Counted from the first letter of the stretch, positions 36,423 to 48,200 are shown. The stretch: 64,000 bases of DNA from Pseudomonas caspiana (GCF_002158995.1 NZ_LOHF01000017.1:18996-82995), one strand, 5' to 3'. Notes: a model not told the origin generated them from the sequence alone. Made by a program: numbers and translations.

Positions 36423-36513
36423 TGTAGGAGCTCACCGAGGTTACGAGGCCAGCGATCACGGTTTGTCTGATACTCCGCCATCGCTGGCCTCGTAACCTCG
36501 GTGAGCTCCTACA
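36423..36513. repeat. 91-bp palindromic repeat (REPIN-like), copy 1
   Basis: Arms 36423-36456 and 36480-36513 are perfect 34-bp inverted repeats beginning TGTAGGAGCTCACCGAGG, with a 23-base loop. It lies between tetR and the PvdS-type promoter of the acyltransferase gene. The arm core (ACCGAGGTTACGAGG) differs from the other copies. Confidence 0.85.
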
Positions 36514-36562
36514 TGACTGGATTCAACGTGGAAGGTCACATTTTTTGGACGGCACAAAGACT

Positions 36563-36586
36563 TAAATTTTCCCGCCCGGGGCACGT
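36563..36586 (+). promoter_or_regulatory. PvdS-type iron-starvation promoter of the pvdY-like gene
   Basis: TAAAT (36563-36567), 16 bases, CGT (36584-36586): the exact PvdS -35/-10 pattern, 38 bases before the start codon. Confidence 0.8.
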
Positions 36587-36624
36587 TTTCTCATTGAATC
36601 AGCCCTTATTCGTGAGCCCAAAGC

Positions 36625-37248
36625 ATGCCTCAGTCATTACCCGCGACGGCTATGCCGTTGATTCGCCCGGCCAAGCCTGTCGGTGAAGTTTATCGACGTT
36701 TCGATGCCAGCCTTGGCGCCTCGATTTCCCTGCGCGCTCTGGATGTCGATCTGGATCTTGAGCGCTTCAACCGCTGGCAAAACAATCCTCGTGTTCTGCA
36801 GTTCTGGCAGGAGGGTGGAACCTTGGAACAGCATCGGGAGTACCTGGAAAAGCAGGCTGCCGACCCTCACACGTTGACCTTGATTGGCTGCTTCGACGAC
36901 CAGCCATTTACCTACTTCGAAGCCTATTGGGCGCTGGAAGATCGCATCGCTCCGTTCTGCAATCCAGGCGATTACGACCGCGGGATCCACATGCTGGTTG
37001 GCGAAGAAAGCCATCGGGGTCCGCATAAAGTCGCCAGTTGGCTTTCTGCACTGGTGCATTACCTTTTTCTCGATGACGAGCGCACCCAGCGACTGGTGTC
37101 AGAACCGCGCGCCGACAACGGGAAGATGATTGCCTACATGCAAGGGCAGGGGTTCGAGAAGGAAAAGGAATTCGATTTCCCGCACAAGCGAGCCGCGCTG
37201 ATGACCCTGGATCGGAAGCGTTTTTTTGAGCGGTGTGACTGGCTTTAA
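36625..37248 (+). CDS. Siderophore acyltransferase, GNAT family (PvdY/IucB/RhbD-like)
   Basis: 207 aa. The SLRALDVDLDLERFNRWQNNPRVLQFWQEGG and FTYFEAYWALEDRIAPFC stretches, with EPRADNGKMIAYMQGQGF near the end, are typical of the N-hydroxylysine/N-hydroxyornithine acyltransferase group of siderophore pathways. With PvdA in the window, it probably acylates N5-hydroxyornithine, giving acetyl-hydroxyornithine in place of the formyl form made by PvdF; this is inference. The PvdS box just upstream and pvdS next to it on the other strand support a role in pyoverdine. The gene name is not certain. Confidence 0.8.
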   Translation: MPQSLPATAMPLIRPAKPVGEVYRRFDASLGASISLRALDVDLDLERFNRWQNNPRVLQFWQEGGTLEQHREYLEKQAADPHTLTLIGCFDDQPFTYFEAYWALEDRIAPFCNPGDYDRGIHMLVGEESHRGPHKVASWLSALVHYLFLDDERTQRLVSEPRADNGKMIAYMQGQGFEKEKEFDFPHKRAALMTLDRKRFFERCDWL

Positions 37249-37273
37249 CGCGGGATTGCGTCGATCACCTTAC

Positions 37274-37350
37274 CTGTAGGAGCTGCCGAAGGCTGCGATT
37301 GGGGGGGGGGGGCAGTAAAAAAGCTTCGCAGCCTTCGGCGGCTTCTACAG
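37274..37350. repeat. REP-type hairpin with a G12 tract, between convergent genes
   Basis: Arms 37274-37298 and 37326-37350 (core GCCGAAGGCTGCGA) pair with two differences. The loop contains twelve consecutive G (37301-37312). It belongs to a different repeat class from the 91-bp family. It lies between the convergent pvdY-like gene and pvdS and may terminate both. Confidence 0.8.
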
Positions 37351-37359
37351 GATCAGTGT

Positions 37360-37905
37360 TCAGCGCCTTACAGCGCGCGCTTCCTGAAGGGAGACCTTGC
37401 GACAATGCACCAACGCATCTCGGATCATGAAGTTCACCAGCGTTGGCGAAACACCGAGCTCCTTGGCAATGTCTTTCTGCGGGACGCCGTGCAGCCGGTA
37501 CATCTCGAACGCGTAGCGGGTGCGGCTAGGCAGTTCGGTCAGGGCGTCGGCAATGGTTTCCAGGGTGGTGAAATTGATGTGCGAGGTTTCGGGGGACGCT
37601 CCGTGGATAACCACATTGAGTCCCTCTTCCTCGGTGCCTGAGTATTTCTGCTCCAGCGCCTGTTTGCGGTAGTGATCGATCGCCAGGTTGCGCACGATCT
37701 GAAACAGGTAGCTGAGCTGGGCTTTGATCGAGGATGTGATCTGCGGCGCAGACTGCAATCTGAAGAAAGCATCCTGCACAACGTCCTCGGCTCGTGATCG
37801 GCAGCCGGTAATCCGCGCTGCAATCTTGACCAGAGTCAGGCGGTTTTCGACGAACGCCTGGAGAAGCGGTGAATCGCACGTACTTGTGGATAGTTGTTCC
37901 GGCAT
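37360..37905 (-). CDS. pvdS: ECF sigma factor for pyoverdine genes
   Basis: 181 aa extracytoplasmic-function sigma factor. FVENRLTLVKIAARITGCRSRAEDVVQDAFFRLQ (region 2) and the C-terminal ELPSRTRYAFEMYRLHGVPQKDIAKELGVSPTLVNFMIRDAL (region 4 helix-turn-helix) match PvdS closely. It directs RNA polymerase to TAAAT-N16-CGT promoters, four of which lie in this window. I start at ATG 37905 after AAGGTGAT, not at the upstream GTG 37914. A Fur-like site about 80 bases upstream fits iron repression. FpvR would control its activity. Confidence 0.93.
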   Translation of the reverse strand: MPEQLSTSTCDSPLLQAFVENRLTLVKIAARITGCRSRAEDVVQDAFFRLQSAPQITSSIKAQLSYLFQIVRNLAIDHYRKQALEQKYSGTEEEGLNVVIHGASPETSHINFTTLETIADALTELPSRTRYAFEMYRLHGVPQKDIAKELGVSPTLVNFMIRDALVHCRKVSLQEARAVRR

Positions 37906-37986
37906 GGAAATCACCTTGCAGCAATTGGGCAGATGAAGCTTTCGTAGGGAAGCCCCCTACACACCGGGCAACAAATTAGGCTTGAT

Positions 37987-38005
37987 GATAATGATTGTCA
38001 AATGA
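37987..38005 (-). promoter_or_regulatory. Fur-box-like site of pvdS
   Basis: GATAATGATTGTCAAATGA: the first nine bases match the Fur consensus GATAATGAT exactly, and the rest keeps the hexamer rhythm less well. It lies 82 bases before the pvdS start in the pvdS/mbtH divergent region, where iron repression of pvdS is expected. Confidence 0.6.
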
Positions 38006-38089
38006 GAAATATATCTATCGGTATTCCTTTCTCATAGCGTTTTGCTTTATCGCTTGCCCTGTCTGGCGATCAGCCCGTTCAGCCGTTAC

Positions 38090-38113
38090 TAATTATTTCT
38101 CTCCTCCATCCGT
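38090..38113 (+). promoter_or_regulatory. PvdS-type promoter of the mbtH-pvdG-pvdL operon (variant)
   Basis: TAATT (38090-38094), 16 bases, CGT (38111-38113). One base differs from TAAAT, but spacing and position 57 bases before mbtH fit a PvdS promoter. Confidence 0.6.
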
Positions 38114-38169
38114 TCTCTTTGGTGACAGCCTTGGCTACCGGCCCGGCCCCCATGCAGCAGGAGAATGAC

Positions 38170-38388
38170 ATGGTATTTGATCGCGAAGACCTCACCTTTC
38201 AAGTCGTGTGCAACCACGAAGAGCAGTACTCGATCTGGCCCGATTACAAGGCAATCCCCAATGGCTGGCGTGCCGTCGGCATGAAAGGCCTGAAGAAGGA
38301 ATGCCTGGAGTACATCGAGCAGCACTGGACTGACATGCGTCCGTTGAGCCTGCGACAGAAGATGGATCAGGACAAAGTGGTGGCTTGA
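38170..38388 (+). CDS. MbtH-like protein
   Basis: 72 aa. MVFDREDLTFQVVCNHEEQYSIWP and the two further conserved tryptophans in GWRAVGM and QHWTDMRP identify MbtH, a chaperone-like activator of NRPS adenylation domains. ATG 38170 follows AGGAG; the longer frame from 38119 is not used. It is the first gene of the operon with pvdG and pvdL and probably supports PvdL. Confidence 0.93.
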   Translation: MVFDREDLTFQVVCNHEEQYSIWPDYKAIPNGWRAVGMKGLKKECLEYIEQHWTDMRPLSLRQKMDQDKVVA

Positions 38389-38389
38389 A

Positions 38390-39154
38390 GTGAGCGCCTT
38401 TAACAGCCTGCGCTTGTTCTGCCTGCCGTACTCAGGTGCCAGCGCCATGGTCTACAGCCGCTGGCGGCGCACCTTGCCGCAATGGCTCGAAGTTCATCCG
38501 CTTGAACTGCCGGGACGCGGCATGCGCATGAGCGAGCCGTTGCAGACCGATATGCGCCAGCTTGCCGCGCAGTTGGCCAGTGAGGTTGCTCGCCAGTTGC
38601 GACAGAGCCCTGGCCAGCCTTATGCGTTGTTCGGTCACAGTCTGGGCGGTTTGCTCGGTTATGAGCTGGCCCACGCCTTGTTGGCGCTGGATGTTCCGCC
38701 GCCGCTGTGTCTGTTCGCGTCGGCCACGGCCGGTCCGGCTCGACGTGACGTCAGCGAATACCGTCAGGCCAAGACCGACGCTGAGCTGATCGAGCGTCTG
38801 CGCACACTCAAGGGCACCTCGGAAGTGGCGTTGGCGGATCCGGATCTGATGGCGCTGATGCTGCCGATCCTGCGTGCGGATTTTCTGATGTGCGGCAGCT
38901 TTGAATACCTGCCGCGCGAACCGTTACCGATGCCGGTCCATGTGTTCGGCGGCAAGCAGGACAGCGTGCGCGTCGAGGAACTGCTCGACTGGCAGGATGA
39001 AACCACCGTCGGTTTCTCGCTGGACATGTTTGAAGGCCACCACTTTTTCCTGCAAAGCCAGGAAGCCCCGTTATTGCGCTGCTTGCGGCGCTATGCCGAG
39101 CAGCACCTGGCACGCGCCAATCGCCAGCGCTCACCCGCTGCGGCGGCCAGCTGA
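38390..39154 (+). CDS. pvdG: Type II thioesterase of pyoverdine synthesis
   Basis: 254 aa alpha/beta hydrolase. The nucleophile is S84 in GHSLGG, the acid is in FGGKQDSV, and the histidine in FEGHHFF. LFCLPYSGASAMVY at the N-terminus is typical of NRPS-linked type II thioesterases that remove wrong or stalled acyl groups from carrier domains. The GTG start is one base after the mbtH stop, so translation is coupled. It precedes pvdL as in P. aeruginosa. Confidence 0.92.
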   Translation: MSAFNSLRLFCLPYSGASAMVYSRWRRTLPQWLEVHPLELPGRGMRMSEPLQTDMRQLAAQLASEVARQLRQSPGQPYALFGHSLGGLLGYELAHALLALDVPPPLCLFASATAGPARRDVSEYRQAKTDAELIERLRTLKGTSEVALADPDLMALMLPILRADFLMCGSFEYLPREPLPMPVHVFGGKQDSVRVEELLDWQDETTVGFSLDMFEGHHFFLQSQEAPLLRCLRRYAEQHLARANRQRSPAAAAS

Positions 39155-39171
39155 TTCAGACCGCTATACCC

Positions 39172-39190
39172 GGCGCGCGTCAGGCGCGCC
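39172..39190 (+). other. Hairpin between pvdG and pvdL
   Basis: GGCGCGC (39172-39178) and GCGCGCC (39184-39190) form a perfect 7-bp stem with a 5-base loop and no T run. It may tune the stoichiometry of the two products. Confidence 0.4.
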
Positions 39191-39238
39191 CCTCTTCGTG
39201 AATTCCCGATTGCAAGCCGGACTCAGGCAGGAACAACC

Positions 39239-42200
39239 ATGAACGACGCGTTCGAACTCCCCAACACTCTGGTGCAGGCCCTGCAACAACGTGCAGATGG
39301 CCAGCCTGATCGCATTGCCCTGCGTTTTCTGGCGGAGGATGCCAGCGAAGGCGCGGTGCTCAGTTATCGCCAGCTTGATCAGCGCGCCCGCACCATTGCG
39401 GCTGCTTTGCAGGCTCAGGTTGAACCCGGCGAGCGTGCGGTGTTGTTGTTCCCGAGTGGTCCGGACTATGTCGCGGCGTTCTTCGGTTGCCTGTATGCCG
39501 GTGTAATTGCGGTGCCCGCTTACCCGCCTGAATCGGCGCGTCGTCATCATCAGGAGCGCTTGCTGTCGATCATCGCCGACGCCGAGCCACGGCTGATCCT
39601 GACCCGCAGCAGTTTGCGCGAACCCCTGCTGCAAATGAGCGAGCAGCTCAATGCCGCCGATGCGCCAAAGCTGCTGTGCGTCGACACCCTTGACAGCCAA
39701 CTGGCTGATCACTGGCGCGAGCCGACCTTGCAGGCCGATGACATCGCCTTCCTGCAATACACCTCCGGCTCAACGGCGTTGCCCAAAGGCGTGCAGGTCA
39801 GCCACGGCAATCTGGTGGCCAATGAGCTGTTGATTCGTCGCGGTTTCGGCATTGATCTCAACCCTGACGATGTGATCGTCAGCTGGTTGCCGCTGTACCA
39901 CGACATGGGCCTGATCGGCGGTCTGTTGCAGCCGATTTTCAGTGGTGTGCCGTGTGTGCTGATGTCACCGGGTTACTTCCTCGGGCGTCCATTACGCTGG
40001 CTGGAAGCGATCAGCGAATACGGCGGCACCATCAGTGGTGGCCCGGACTTCGCCTATCGCCTGTGCAGCGAGCGGGTCAGCGACTCGGCGCTGGACAAGC
40101 TTGACCTGAGTAAATGGCGTGTGGCGTTTTCCGGCTCCGAGCCGATTCGTCAGGACAGCCTCGATCTGTTCAGCAGCAAGTTCGCTGCCGCAGGTTTTAC
40201 CGCCGACAGCTTCTTTGCCTGTTACGGCCTGGCCGAAGCCACGCTATTCGTCACGGGTGGGCAGCGTGGGCGTGGCATTCCCAATCTGGAGGTGTGCGAT
40301 CAGTCGTTGGCACAGCATCGCGCCGAACCGGGTGTGGGCAGTGTATTGATGAGTTGCGGTGGCAGTCAGCCGGAGCATGCGGTGTGCATTGTCGATGCGC
40401 CAACCGGGAAGCTGCTGGCTGACAATCAGGTGGGGGAAATCTGGGCGGCCGGGCCGAGCATTGCTCACGGCTACTGGCGCAATCCCGAAGCCAGCGCCAA
40501 GACCTTTGTTGAACGTGACGGCCGTACCTGGCTGCGCACCGGCGACCTGGGTTTCCTGCGCCACGGCGAGCTGTTCGTCACCGGCCGCCTGAAAGACATG
40601 TTGATCGTGCGTGGTCATAACCTTTACCCGCAGGACATCGAGCAGGCCATCGAGCGCGAAGTCGATGTGGTTCGCAAAGGCCGGGTCGCGGCATTTGCCG
40701 TGACTGAAAATGGCGTGGACGGTATTGGGATCGCCGCTGAAATCAGCCGCAGCGTGCAGAAAATCCTGCCCCCGGACGCCCTGATCAAGGCCATCCGACA
40801 AACCGTCGCCGAGGCCTTTCAGGAAGCCCCCAGCGTCGTGGCGCTGCTCAATCCCGGCGCTTTGCCGAAGACCTCAAGCGGCAAGCTGCAACGCTCGGCC
40901 TGCCGAACCCGTCTGGCCGATGGCACGCTCGACAGTTATGCGCTTTTCCCTGTTACCAAGCATGCGGATGAGCCTGCCGGCGAACAGGCAACGGTTGCCG
41001 ATGACTTGCAGAAACGCATCGCCGCGATATGGCGCGAACAGCTGAACGTCGAGCATATCGCCATCGATGACAATTTCTTCTTGCTCGGTGGTAACTCCAT
41101 CGCTGCGACACAGGTGATGGGGCGCTTGCGTGAAGCCTTGAGCCTTGAGCTGAACCTGCGGTTGTTGTTCGAAGCGCCGTCGCTGGCTGAATTCTGCGCT
41201 GAAGTCGCACGTCAGCAAGCGTCGGGTGCAACTCGCCAGAACAGCATTGCATTGCTGCCGCGTGATCGTGATCTGCCGCAATCGCTGGCGCAAAACCGCC
41301 TGTGGATTGTCTGGCAACTGGACCCGCAAAGCGCCGCTTACAACATTCCCGCCGCGCTGCGTTTGCGCGGCGACCTCGATCAGCGCGCCTTGAGCAAAAG
41401 CTTCGAGCAGTTGATCGAGCGGCATGAATCCCTGCGCACGCGTTTCCTTGAGCGTGACGGGCAGGCACTGCAACGCATTGAGCCCACTGCAACCTTCGCC
41501 TTGCAGCATCTGGATTTCAGTCAGTTATCGTCGGCCGAGCGCGACGCTCAGGTTCTGCAAGCCCGCGAGCAGGAAGCTCAAACCGCTTTCGATCTTGAGC
41601 AAGGTCCGCTGCTACGGGTGACATTGGTTCGACTCGACGAGCAAGAGCATCAACTGTGGGTCACGTTGCATCACATCATCGCCGATGGCTGGTCGCTTAA
41701 CCTGCTGATCGACGAGTTCTCACGACTCTATGCCGCTGCCAGCCAGGGGCAAACTATTGCTCTCGTGCCGTTGCCGATGCATTACGCCGATTACGCCCAA
41801 TGGCAGCGCGACTGGCTGGCAGCCGGCGAAGCGCAGCGCCAACTTGAATACTGGACGCAGCAACTGGGCGACGAGCACCCGACCTTGAGTCTGGCCACCG
41901 ATCATCCGCGCAGTGCGTTGCGCACTCATCAGGCGGCGCGCTACAGCGTGTTGCTTGATGAAGGCCTGAGCAGTGCTTTGCGTTACACCGCTCAGGAACA
42001 TGGCGCGACAATGTTCATGGTCTTGCTGGCGGCGTTCCAGAGCTTGCTGCATCGCTACAGCGGGCAGACCGATATTCGTATCGGCGTGCCGGGTGCCAAC
42101 CGACCACGCCTTGAAACTCAGGGACTGGTAGGTTTCTTCATCAACACCCTGGTGCTGCGCGGGACAGTTGATGCCCGCAAACCTTTTGCACAGCTCCTCG

Positions 42201-45200
42201 ACGAAGCCCTGCATGCGACCCTGGGGGCTCAGGCTCATCAGGACTTGCCGTTCGAGCAGTTGCTCGAAGCCTTCCCTCAAGCAAGGGAACAGGGCCTGTT
42301 TCAGGTGATGTTCAACCATCAGCAGCGGGACTTGAGCGCCTTGCGCCGCCTGCCGGGTTTGCTTGCTGACGAACTGCCGTGGCACAGCCGCGAGGCCAAG
42401 TTCGATCTGCAACTGCACAGCGAAGAAGACCATCGCGGGCGTCTGGCCCTGCATTTCGACTACGCCGCAGAACTGTTCGACGTACAGACCGTACGGCGCA
42501 TGGCTGAGCATTTCACGGCGTTGTTGCAACAGATCAGTGATCAGCCGAGCCAGTGTATTGGCGACCTGAACCTGCTCAGCCCGGTGGAGCAAACCCTGCA
42601 GCAGGACTGGAGTCAGGCTCCTTGTGTGGCTGCCAGTCGCTGGTTGCCGGAGCGTCTGGCCGAGCAGGCCGCGCTAACCCCGGAGCGCATCGCGCTGGTG
42701 TGGGAGGGCGGTCAGCTGGATTACGCCAGCCTGGATACACAGTCCAACCGTCTGGCGCATTACTTGCGCGACAAAGGCGTCGGCCCGGACGTTTGCGTGG
42801 GCATCTGCGCCGAGCGTTCGCCGCAATTGCTGATCGGCCTGCTGGCGATCATCAAGGCCGGTGGCGCATATGTGCCGCTGGACCCGGATTACCCTAGCGA
42901 GCGCTTGAGCTACATGCTGCACGACAGCGGCGTCGAGTTGCTGTTGACCCAAAGCCATCTGTTGACGAGCCTGCCGGTCAGCGAAGCCGTCACCGCGATC
43001 ACGCTTGATAACCTGCATCTGGATAACTGGCCACGCAGCGCGCCGGGTCTGCACCTGTCTGGCGACAACCTTGCTTACGTGATCTACACCTCTGGCTCGA
43101 CCGGTCAGCCCAAAGGTGTTGGCAACACCCACGCGGCCCTGGCTGAACGCTTGCAATGGATGCAGGCGACATACGGCCTGAACGCCGACGACGTGTTGAT
43201 GCAAAAAGCCCCGGTCAGTTTCGACGTGTCGGTCTGGGAGTGTTTCTGGCCGCTGATCACCGGCTGCCGATTGCTGATCGCCGCGCCGGGCGAGCATCGT
43301 GACCCGCGACGTCTTGTCGAGCTGATCCAGCAATTCAGCGTCACCACGTTGCACTTCGTGCCGCCGCTCTTGCAGTTGTTCATTGAGGAGGCCGACATCG
43401 CGCAATGCTGCAGTCTCAAACGGCTGTTCTCTGGTGGCGAAGCCTTGCCTGCCGAACTGCGTAACCGGGTGCTGGAGCAACTGCCAAACGTGCAGCTGCA
43501 TAACCGTTATGGACCGACCGAAACCGCGATCAACGTTACGCATTGGCATTGTCGTCGCGAAGACGGCGAGCGCTCGCCGATTGGTCGGCCGCTGGGCAAT
43601 GTGCTCTGCCGGATTCTCGACAGCGAACTGAACCCGGTGCCAGCCGGTGTGCCGGGTGAACTGTGCATTGGCGGTATTGGCCTGGCTCGTGGCTATCTGG
43701 GGCGTCCGGGCCTGACCGCCGAGCGCTTTGTCCCCGATCCTTTGGGCGAGGCGGGCACGCGTTTGTACCGTACCGGTGACCGGGCGCGTTGGTCGGCCGA
43801 GGGCGTAATCGAATACCTCGGGCGTCTCGATCAGCAGGTCAAACTGCGCGGTTTCCGGATTGAACCCGAAGAAATCGAAGCCCGCCTGTTGGCGCAACCG
43901 GGTGTGCGTCAGGCGGCGGTACTGGTGCGCGAAGGCCCTGGCGGCGCGCAGTTGATCAGTTGGTACACCGCTGACAACGAGGTCTCAGCCGAACAATTGA
44001 AGGCAGCACTGGCGGCTGAGCTTCCGGAATACATGGTGCCCGCGCAATTGATGCGCCTGGACAGCATGCCGCTAAGCCCTGCTGGCAAACTGGATCGCCG
44101 GGCGTTGCCCGATCCGCACTGGCAACAGCGCGAACATGTAGCCCCGCGCACTGAGCTGGAACAGCAAATCGCTGCGATCTGGCGTGAAGTGCTGGGCCTC
44201 GAATGCGTCGGTCTGAACGACGACTTCTTTGCCCTCGGCGGGCATTCCTTGCTGGCAACCCAGATTGTTTCCCGTACCCGTCAGGCGTGCGATGTCGAGC
44301 TGCCGTTGCGTGTGTTGTTCGACGCCAGCGAGCTGGCTGCGTTTGCCGAACAAGTGCGTCAGATTCAACTGGCGGGCGACAGCAATCGCCAATTGCCGAT
44401 TGAACGTGTCGACCGCAGCCAGCGCGTGCCGTTGTCCTATTCCCAGCAGCGTATGTGGTTCCTCTGGCAACTGGAGCCGGACAGCCCTGCCTACAACGTC
44501 GGCGGCATGGCGCGGTTGCGCGGCGTGCTGGATATCAGCCGTTTCGAAGCAGCGCTGCACGCTTTGATCGACCGCCACGAAACCCTGCGCACCACCTTCC
44601 CGAGTGTCGATGGCGTGGCCTGGCAGCAGGTACACAGTGACTTGAATCTGCGTATGCAGTGGCAGGACTTTTCCGCGCTGGATGTCAGCACTCGCCAGCA
44701 GCATTTGCAGGCCTTTGCTGATGCACAGGCTCACGAGCCGTTTGATCTTGAGCGCGGCCCACTGCTGCGCGCCTGTCTGGTCAAGGCTGGCGAGCAGGAG
44801 CACTTTTTTGTGCTGACCCTGCATCACATCGTCACTGAAGGCTGGGCCATGGACATCTTTGCCCGTGAACTCAGCGCGCTGTACGAAGCCTTTGTCGATG
44901 ATCGTCAGTCGCCGCTCGAACCGTTGGCGGTGCAGTATCTGGATTACAGCGTCTGGCAGCGGCAATGGCTGGAGTCGGGGGAGCGCCAGCGTCAGCTGGA
45001 TTACTGGACCGCGAAACTGGGCAGCGAACACCCGCTGCTGGAGTTACCCAGTGACCGGCCGCGACCACCGGTACAAAGCCATCGGGGCGGGCTGTACCGC
45101 TTCGATCTCGGCGACGAACTGGCGGCTCAGGTGCGTCAGTTCAACGCTGAACATGGCCTGACCTTGTTCATGACCATGACGGCAGCGCTGGCGGTCTTGC

Positions 45201-48200
45201 TCTATCGCTACAGCGGTCAGCAGGACTTGCGCATCGGCGCGCCAGTGGCCAACCGCATTCGCCCGGAAAGCGAGGGTCTGATTGGCGCATTCCTCAATAC
45301 CCAAGTGCTGCGTTGCCAGCTCAATGGGCAGATGAGTGTTGCCGAGTTGATCGATCAGGTGCGTCAGACGGTCATCGAAGGCCAGTCGAATCAGGACTTG
45401 CCGTTCGATCATCTGGTCGAAGCGCTACAACCTCCTCGTAGCGCCGCGTATAACCCGCTGTTCCAGGTGATGTGCAACGTGCAGCGCTGGGAATTCCAGC
45501 AAAGCCGAACCCTGGCCGGGATGACCGTGGATTATCTGGTCAACGATGCACTGGCGACCAAGTTCGATCTCAACCTGGAAGTCACTGATCTTGATCAGCG
45601 TCTGGGTTGCTGCCTGACGTACAGCTGCGACCTGTTCGACGAAGCGCGCATCGCGCGCATGGCCGAGCATTGGCGTACGTTGTTGCGCGGGTTGCTCGCT
45701 GATCCTGAACAACGTTTGAGCGAGCTGCCGTTGTTTGAACCGGCTGAGCGCGATCAGTTGTTGGCCGGTCTGGCGCAAGAGGCGGGCGAACATGAGCTGT
45801 CGTACTCCATTCATCAGCTGTTTGCTGAACAGGCTCGCAAAACGCCGGACGCGGGCGCGCTGACGTTCGCCGGGCAGACATTGACCTACGACCAGCTCAA
45901 CCGCCGCGCTAACCAGTTGGCCCGAGCCCTGCGCGAACAGGGCGTCGGCCCGCAAGTGCGCGTCGGGCTGGCGCTTGAGCGCTCCCATGAAATGGTCATT
46001 GGTTTGCTGGCGATTCTCAAGGCGGGGGGCGCTTATGTGCCGCTGGATCCCGAATACCCGCTGGACCGCTTGCATTACATGATCGAAGACAGCGGCATTG
46101 CGTTGCTGCTGGGTGATGCGCAGTTGTTTGAGGCGTTGGGTGAGTTGCCGGAGGGCGTATCGCGATTCCCGATGACATCGAATACCTGTAGGAGCTCACG
46201 AGCAACGCGAGGCAGCGATAGCGATTCTCCTGACACACCGCGATCGCTGCCTCGCGGTGCTCGTGAGCTCCTACAGGAGAATGCTGCACACGATGACTCC
46301 GACTTACCCAACCTCAACCTGCCGCAACATCAGGCCTATCTGATCTACACCTCCGGCTCCACCGGCAAGCCTAAAGGTGTAGCGGTCAGTCATGGCGAGA
46401 TCGCGATGCATTGCCGTGCGGTGATTCAACGGTTCGGCATGCGCAACGATGACTGCGAACTGCATTTTTATTCGATCAACTTCGACGCCGCTACCGAGCG
46501 CCTGCTGGTGCCATTGCTCTGCGGTGCACGAGTGGTCGTGCGTGCCCAAGGACAGTGGGGGGCGCAGGAAATCTGCGAGTTGATTCGTGAACAGCAGGTC
46601 AACATTCTCGGCTTTACCCCGAGTTATGGCAGCCAATTGGCGCAATGGCTGGCCAGCCACAACGAAACGTTGCCCATCCGCATGTGCATCACTGGAGGCG
46701 AAGCGCTGACCGGCGAGCATTTGCAGCGAATCCGCGCAGTGTTTCAGCCGCAGCAGTTCTTCAATGCCTACGGCCCCACCGAAACGGTTGTCATGCCTTT
46801 GGCCTGTCTGGCGCCCGAAACACTGGACGAAGGTCTGGCCACAGTGCCCATCGGCAGCATCGTGGGCGCTCGCAGTGCCTACATTCTTGACGCTGACCTG
46901 ACCCTCGTCCCTCAGGGCGCAACCGGCGAGTTGTACATCGGCGGCGCAGGTTTGGCCGGTGGTTATCATCAACGGCCCGGCATGACCGCCGAGCGCTTTG
47001 TGGTCGATCCGTTTGCAGCCAATGGCGGACGCATGTATCGCACCGGCGATCTGGTCCGGCAACGCGCCGACGGGCTGGTTGAGTATCTGGGCCGGATCGA
47101 CCATCAGGTGAAAATTCGTGGTTTCCGCATCGAGCTGGGCGAAATCGAAAACCGTCTGCTGGAGCACGCTGCGGTACGCGAAGCCATCGTGCTGGCGCTG
47201 GATGCGCCGAGCGGCAAACAGCTGGTGGGTTATGTGGTCGGCGAGGGTGACCCGCTGCAATTGCGCGATGCCCTGAAAGCGCATTTGCTCAGCCAGCTCC
47301 CGGAATACATGGTGCCCGCACAACTCATCGTACTGGACAGTATGCCGCTGACCGCCAACGGCAAACTCGACCGTCGCGCTTTACCTGCGCCGGACCTTGA
47401 ACATAACCGCCAGCAATTTGTGGCCCCGCAAAATGAGCTCGAGCAAGCGCTGGCGGCGATCTGGCGTGAAGTGCTGAATGTCGAGCGCGTGGGGCTGCTG
47501 GATAACTTCTTCGAGCTGGGCGGCGATTCGATCCTGTCGATTCAGGTCGTCAGTCGCGCCCGGCAAGCCGGAATTCATTTCAGCCCGCGGGACATGTTCC
47601 AGCATCAGACCGTGCAGACCCTGGCCAGCGTCGCAACCCGAACCGAGCAGATCCTTGCCGAACAAGGACCGGTGCTAGGCGGCGCGCAACTGACGCCGAT
47701 TCAACACTGGTTTTTCGAAAGCGATATTCCCCAGCGTCGGCACTGGAACCAGGCGGTGCTCCTACAACCTGTCGAACCGCTTGATCCGGCGCGACTGGAG
47801 CAAGCGTTGCGTCAGGTGCTGGTGCAGCACGATGCGTTACGCCTGCGCTTCACCGAGCATGACGGTCAATGGCGTGCCGAGCATGTACAGCTGGAAGATT
47901 GCGCGGTTCTCTGGCGTGCAGAAGAGGCATCGCCGGGACTGTTCGCCGACGCCCAGCGCAGCCTCAATCTGCAACGAGGTCCGCTGCTGCGTGGGGTACT
48001 GATCAGCAACGGCAGCGAGCCGCAACAGCTGCTGTTGGCGATCCATCATTTGGTGGTGGATGGCGTCTCGTGGCGAATTCTGCTCGATGATTTGCAAGCG
48101 GCTTACCGCGAGCAGCCGCTGCCCGCCAAGACCAGCGCGTTCCGTGACTGGACTCAACGTTTGCAGGCTTACGCCAGTAGCGAGCCGTTGCGCGAAGAAC

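Noticed and set aside
42674..43897. Long minus-strand open frame within pvdL (407 codons), and others like it
   Set aside because: High GC and NRPS codon bias leave the antisense frames open; all sense motifs are intact.
46186..46276. Frameshift or gene break in pvdL at the repeat
   Set aside because: The frame is continuous through the element and the downstream A3, T and E motifs follow in the same frame.
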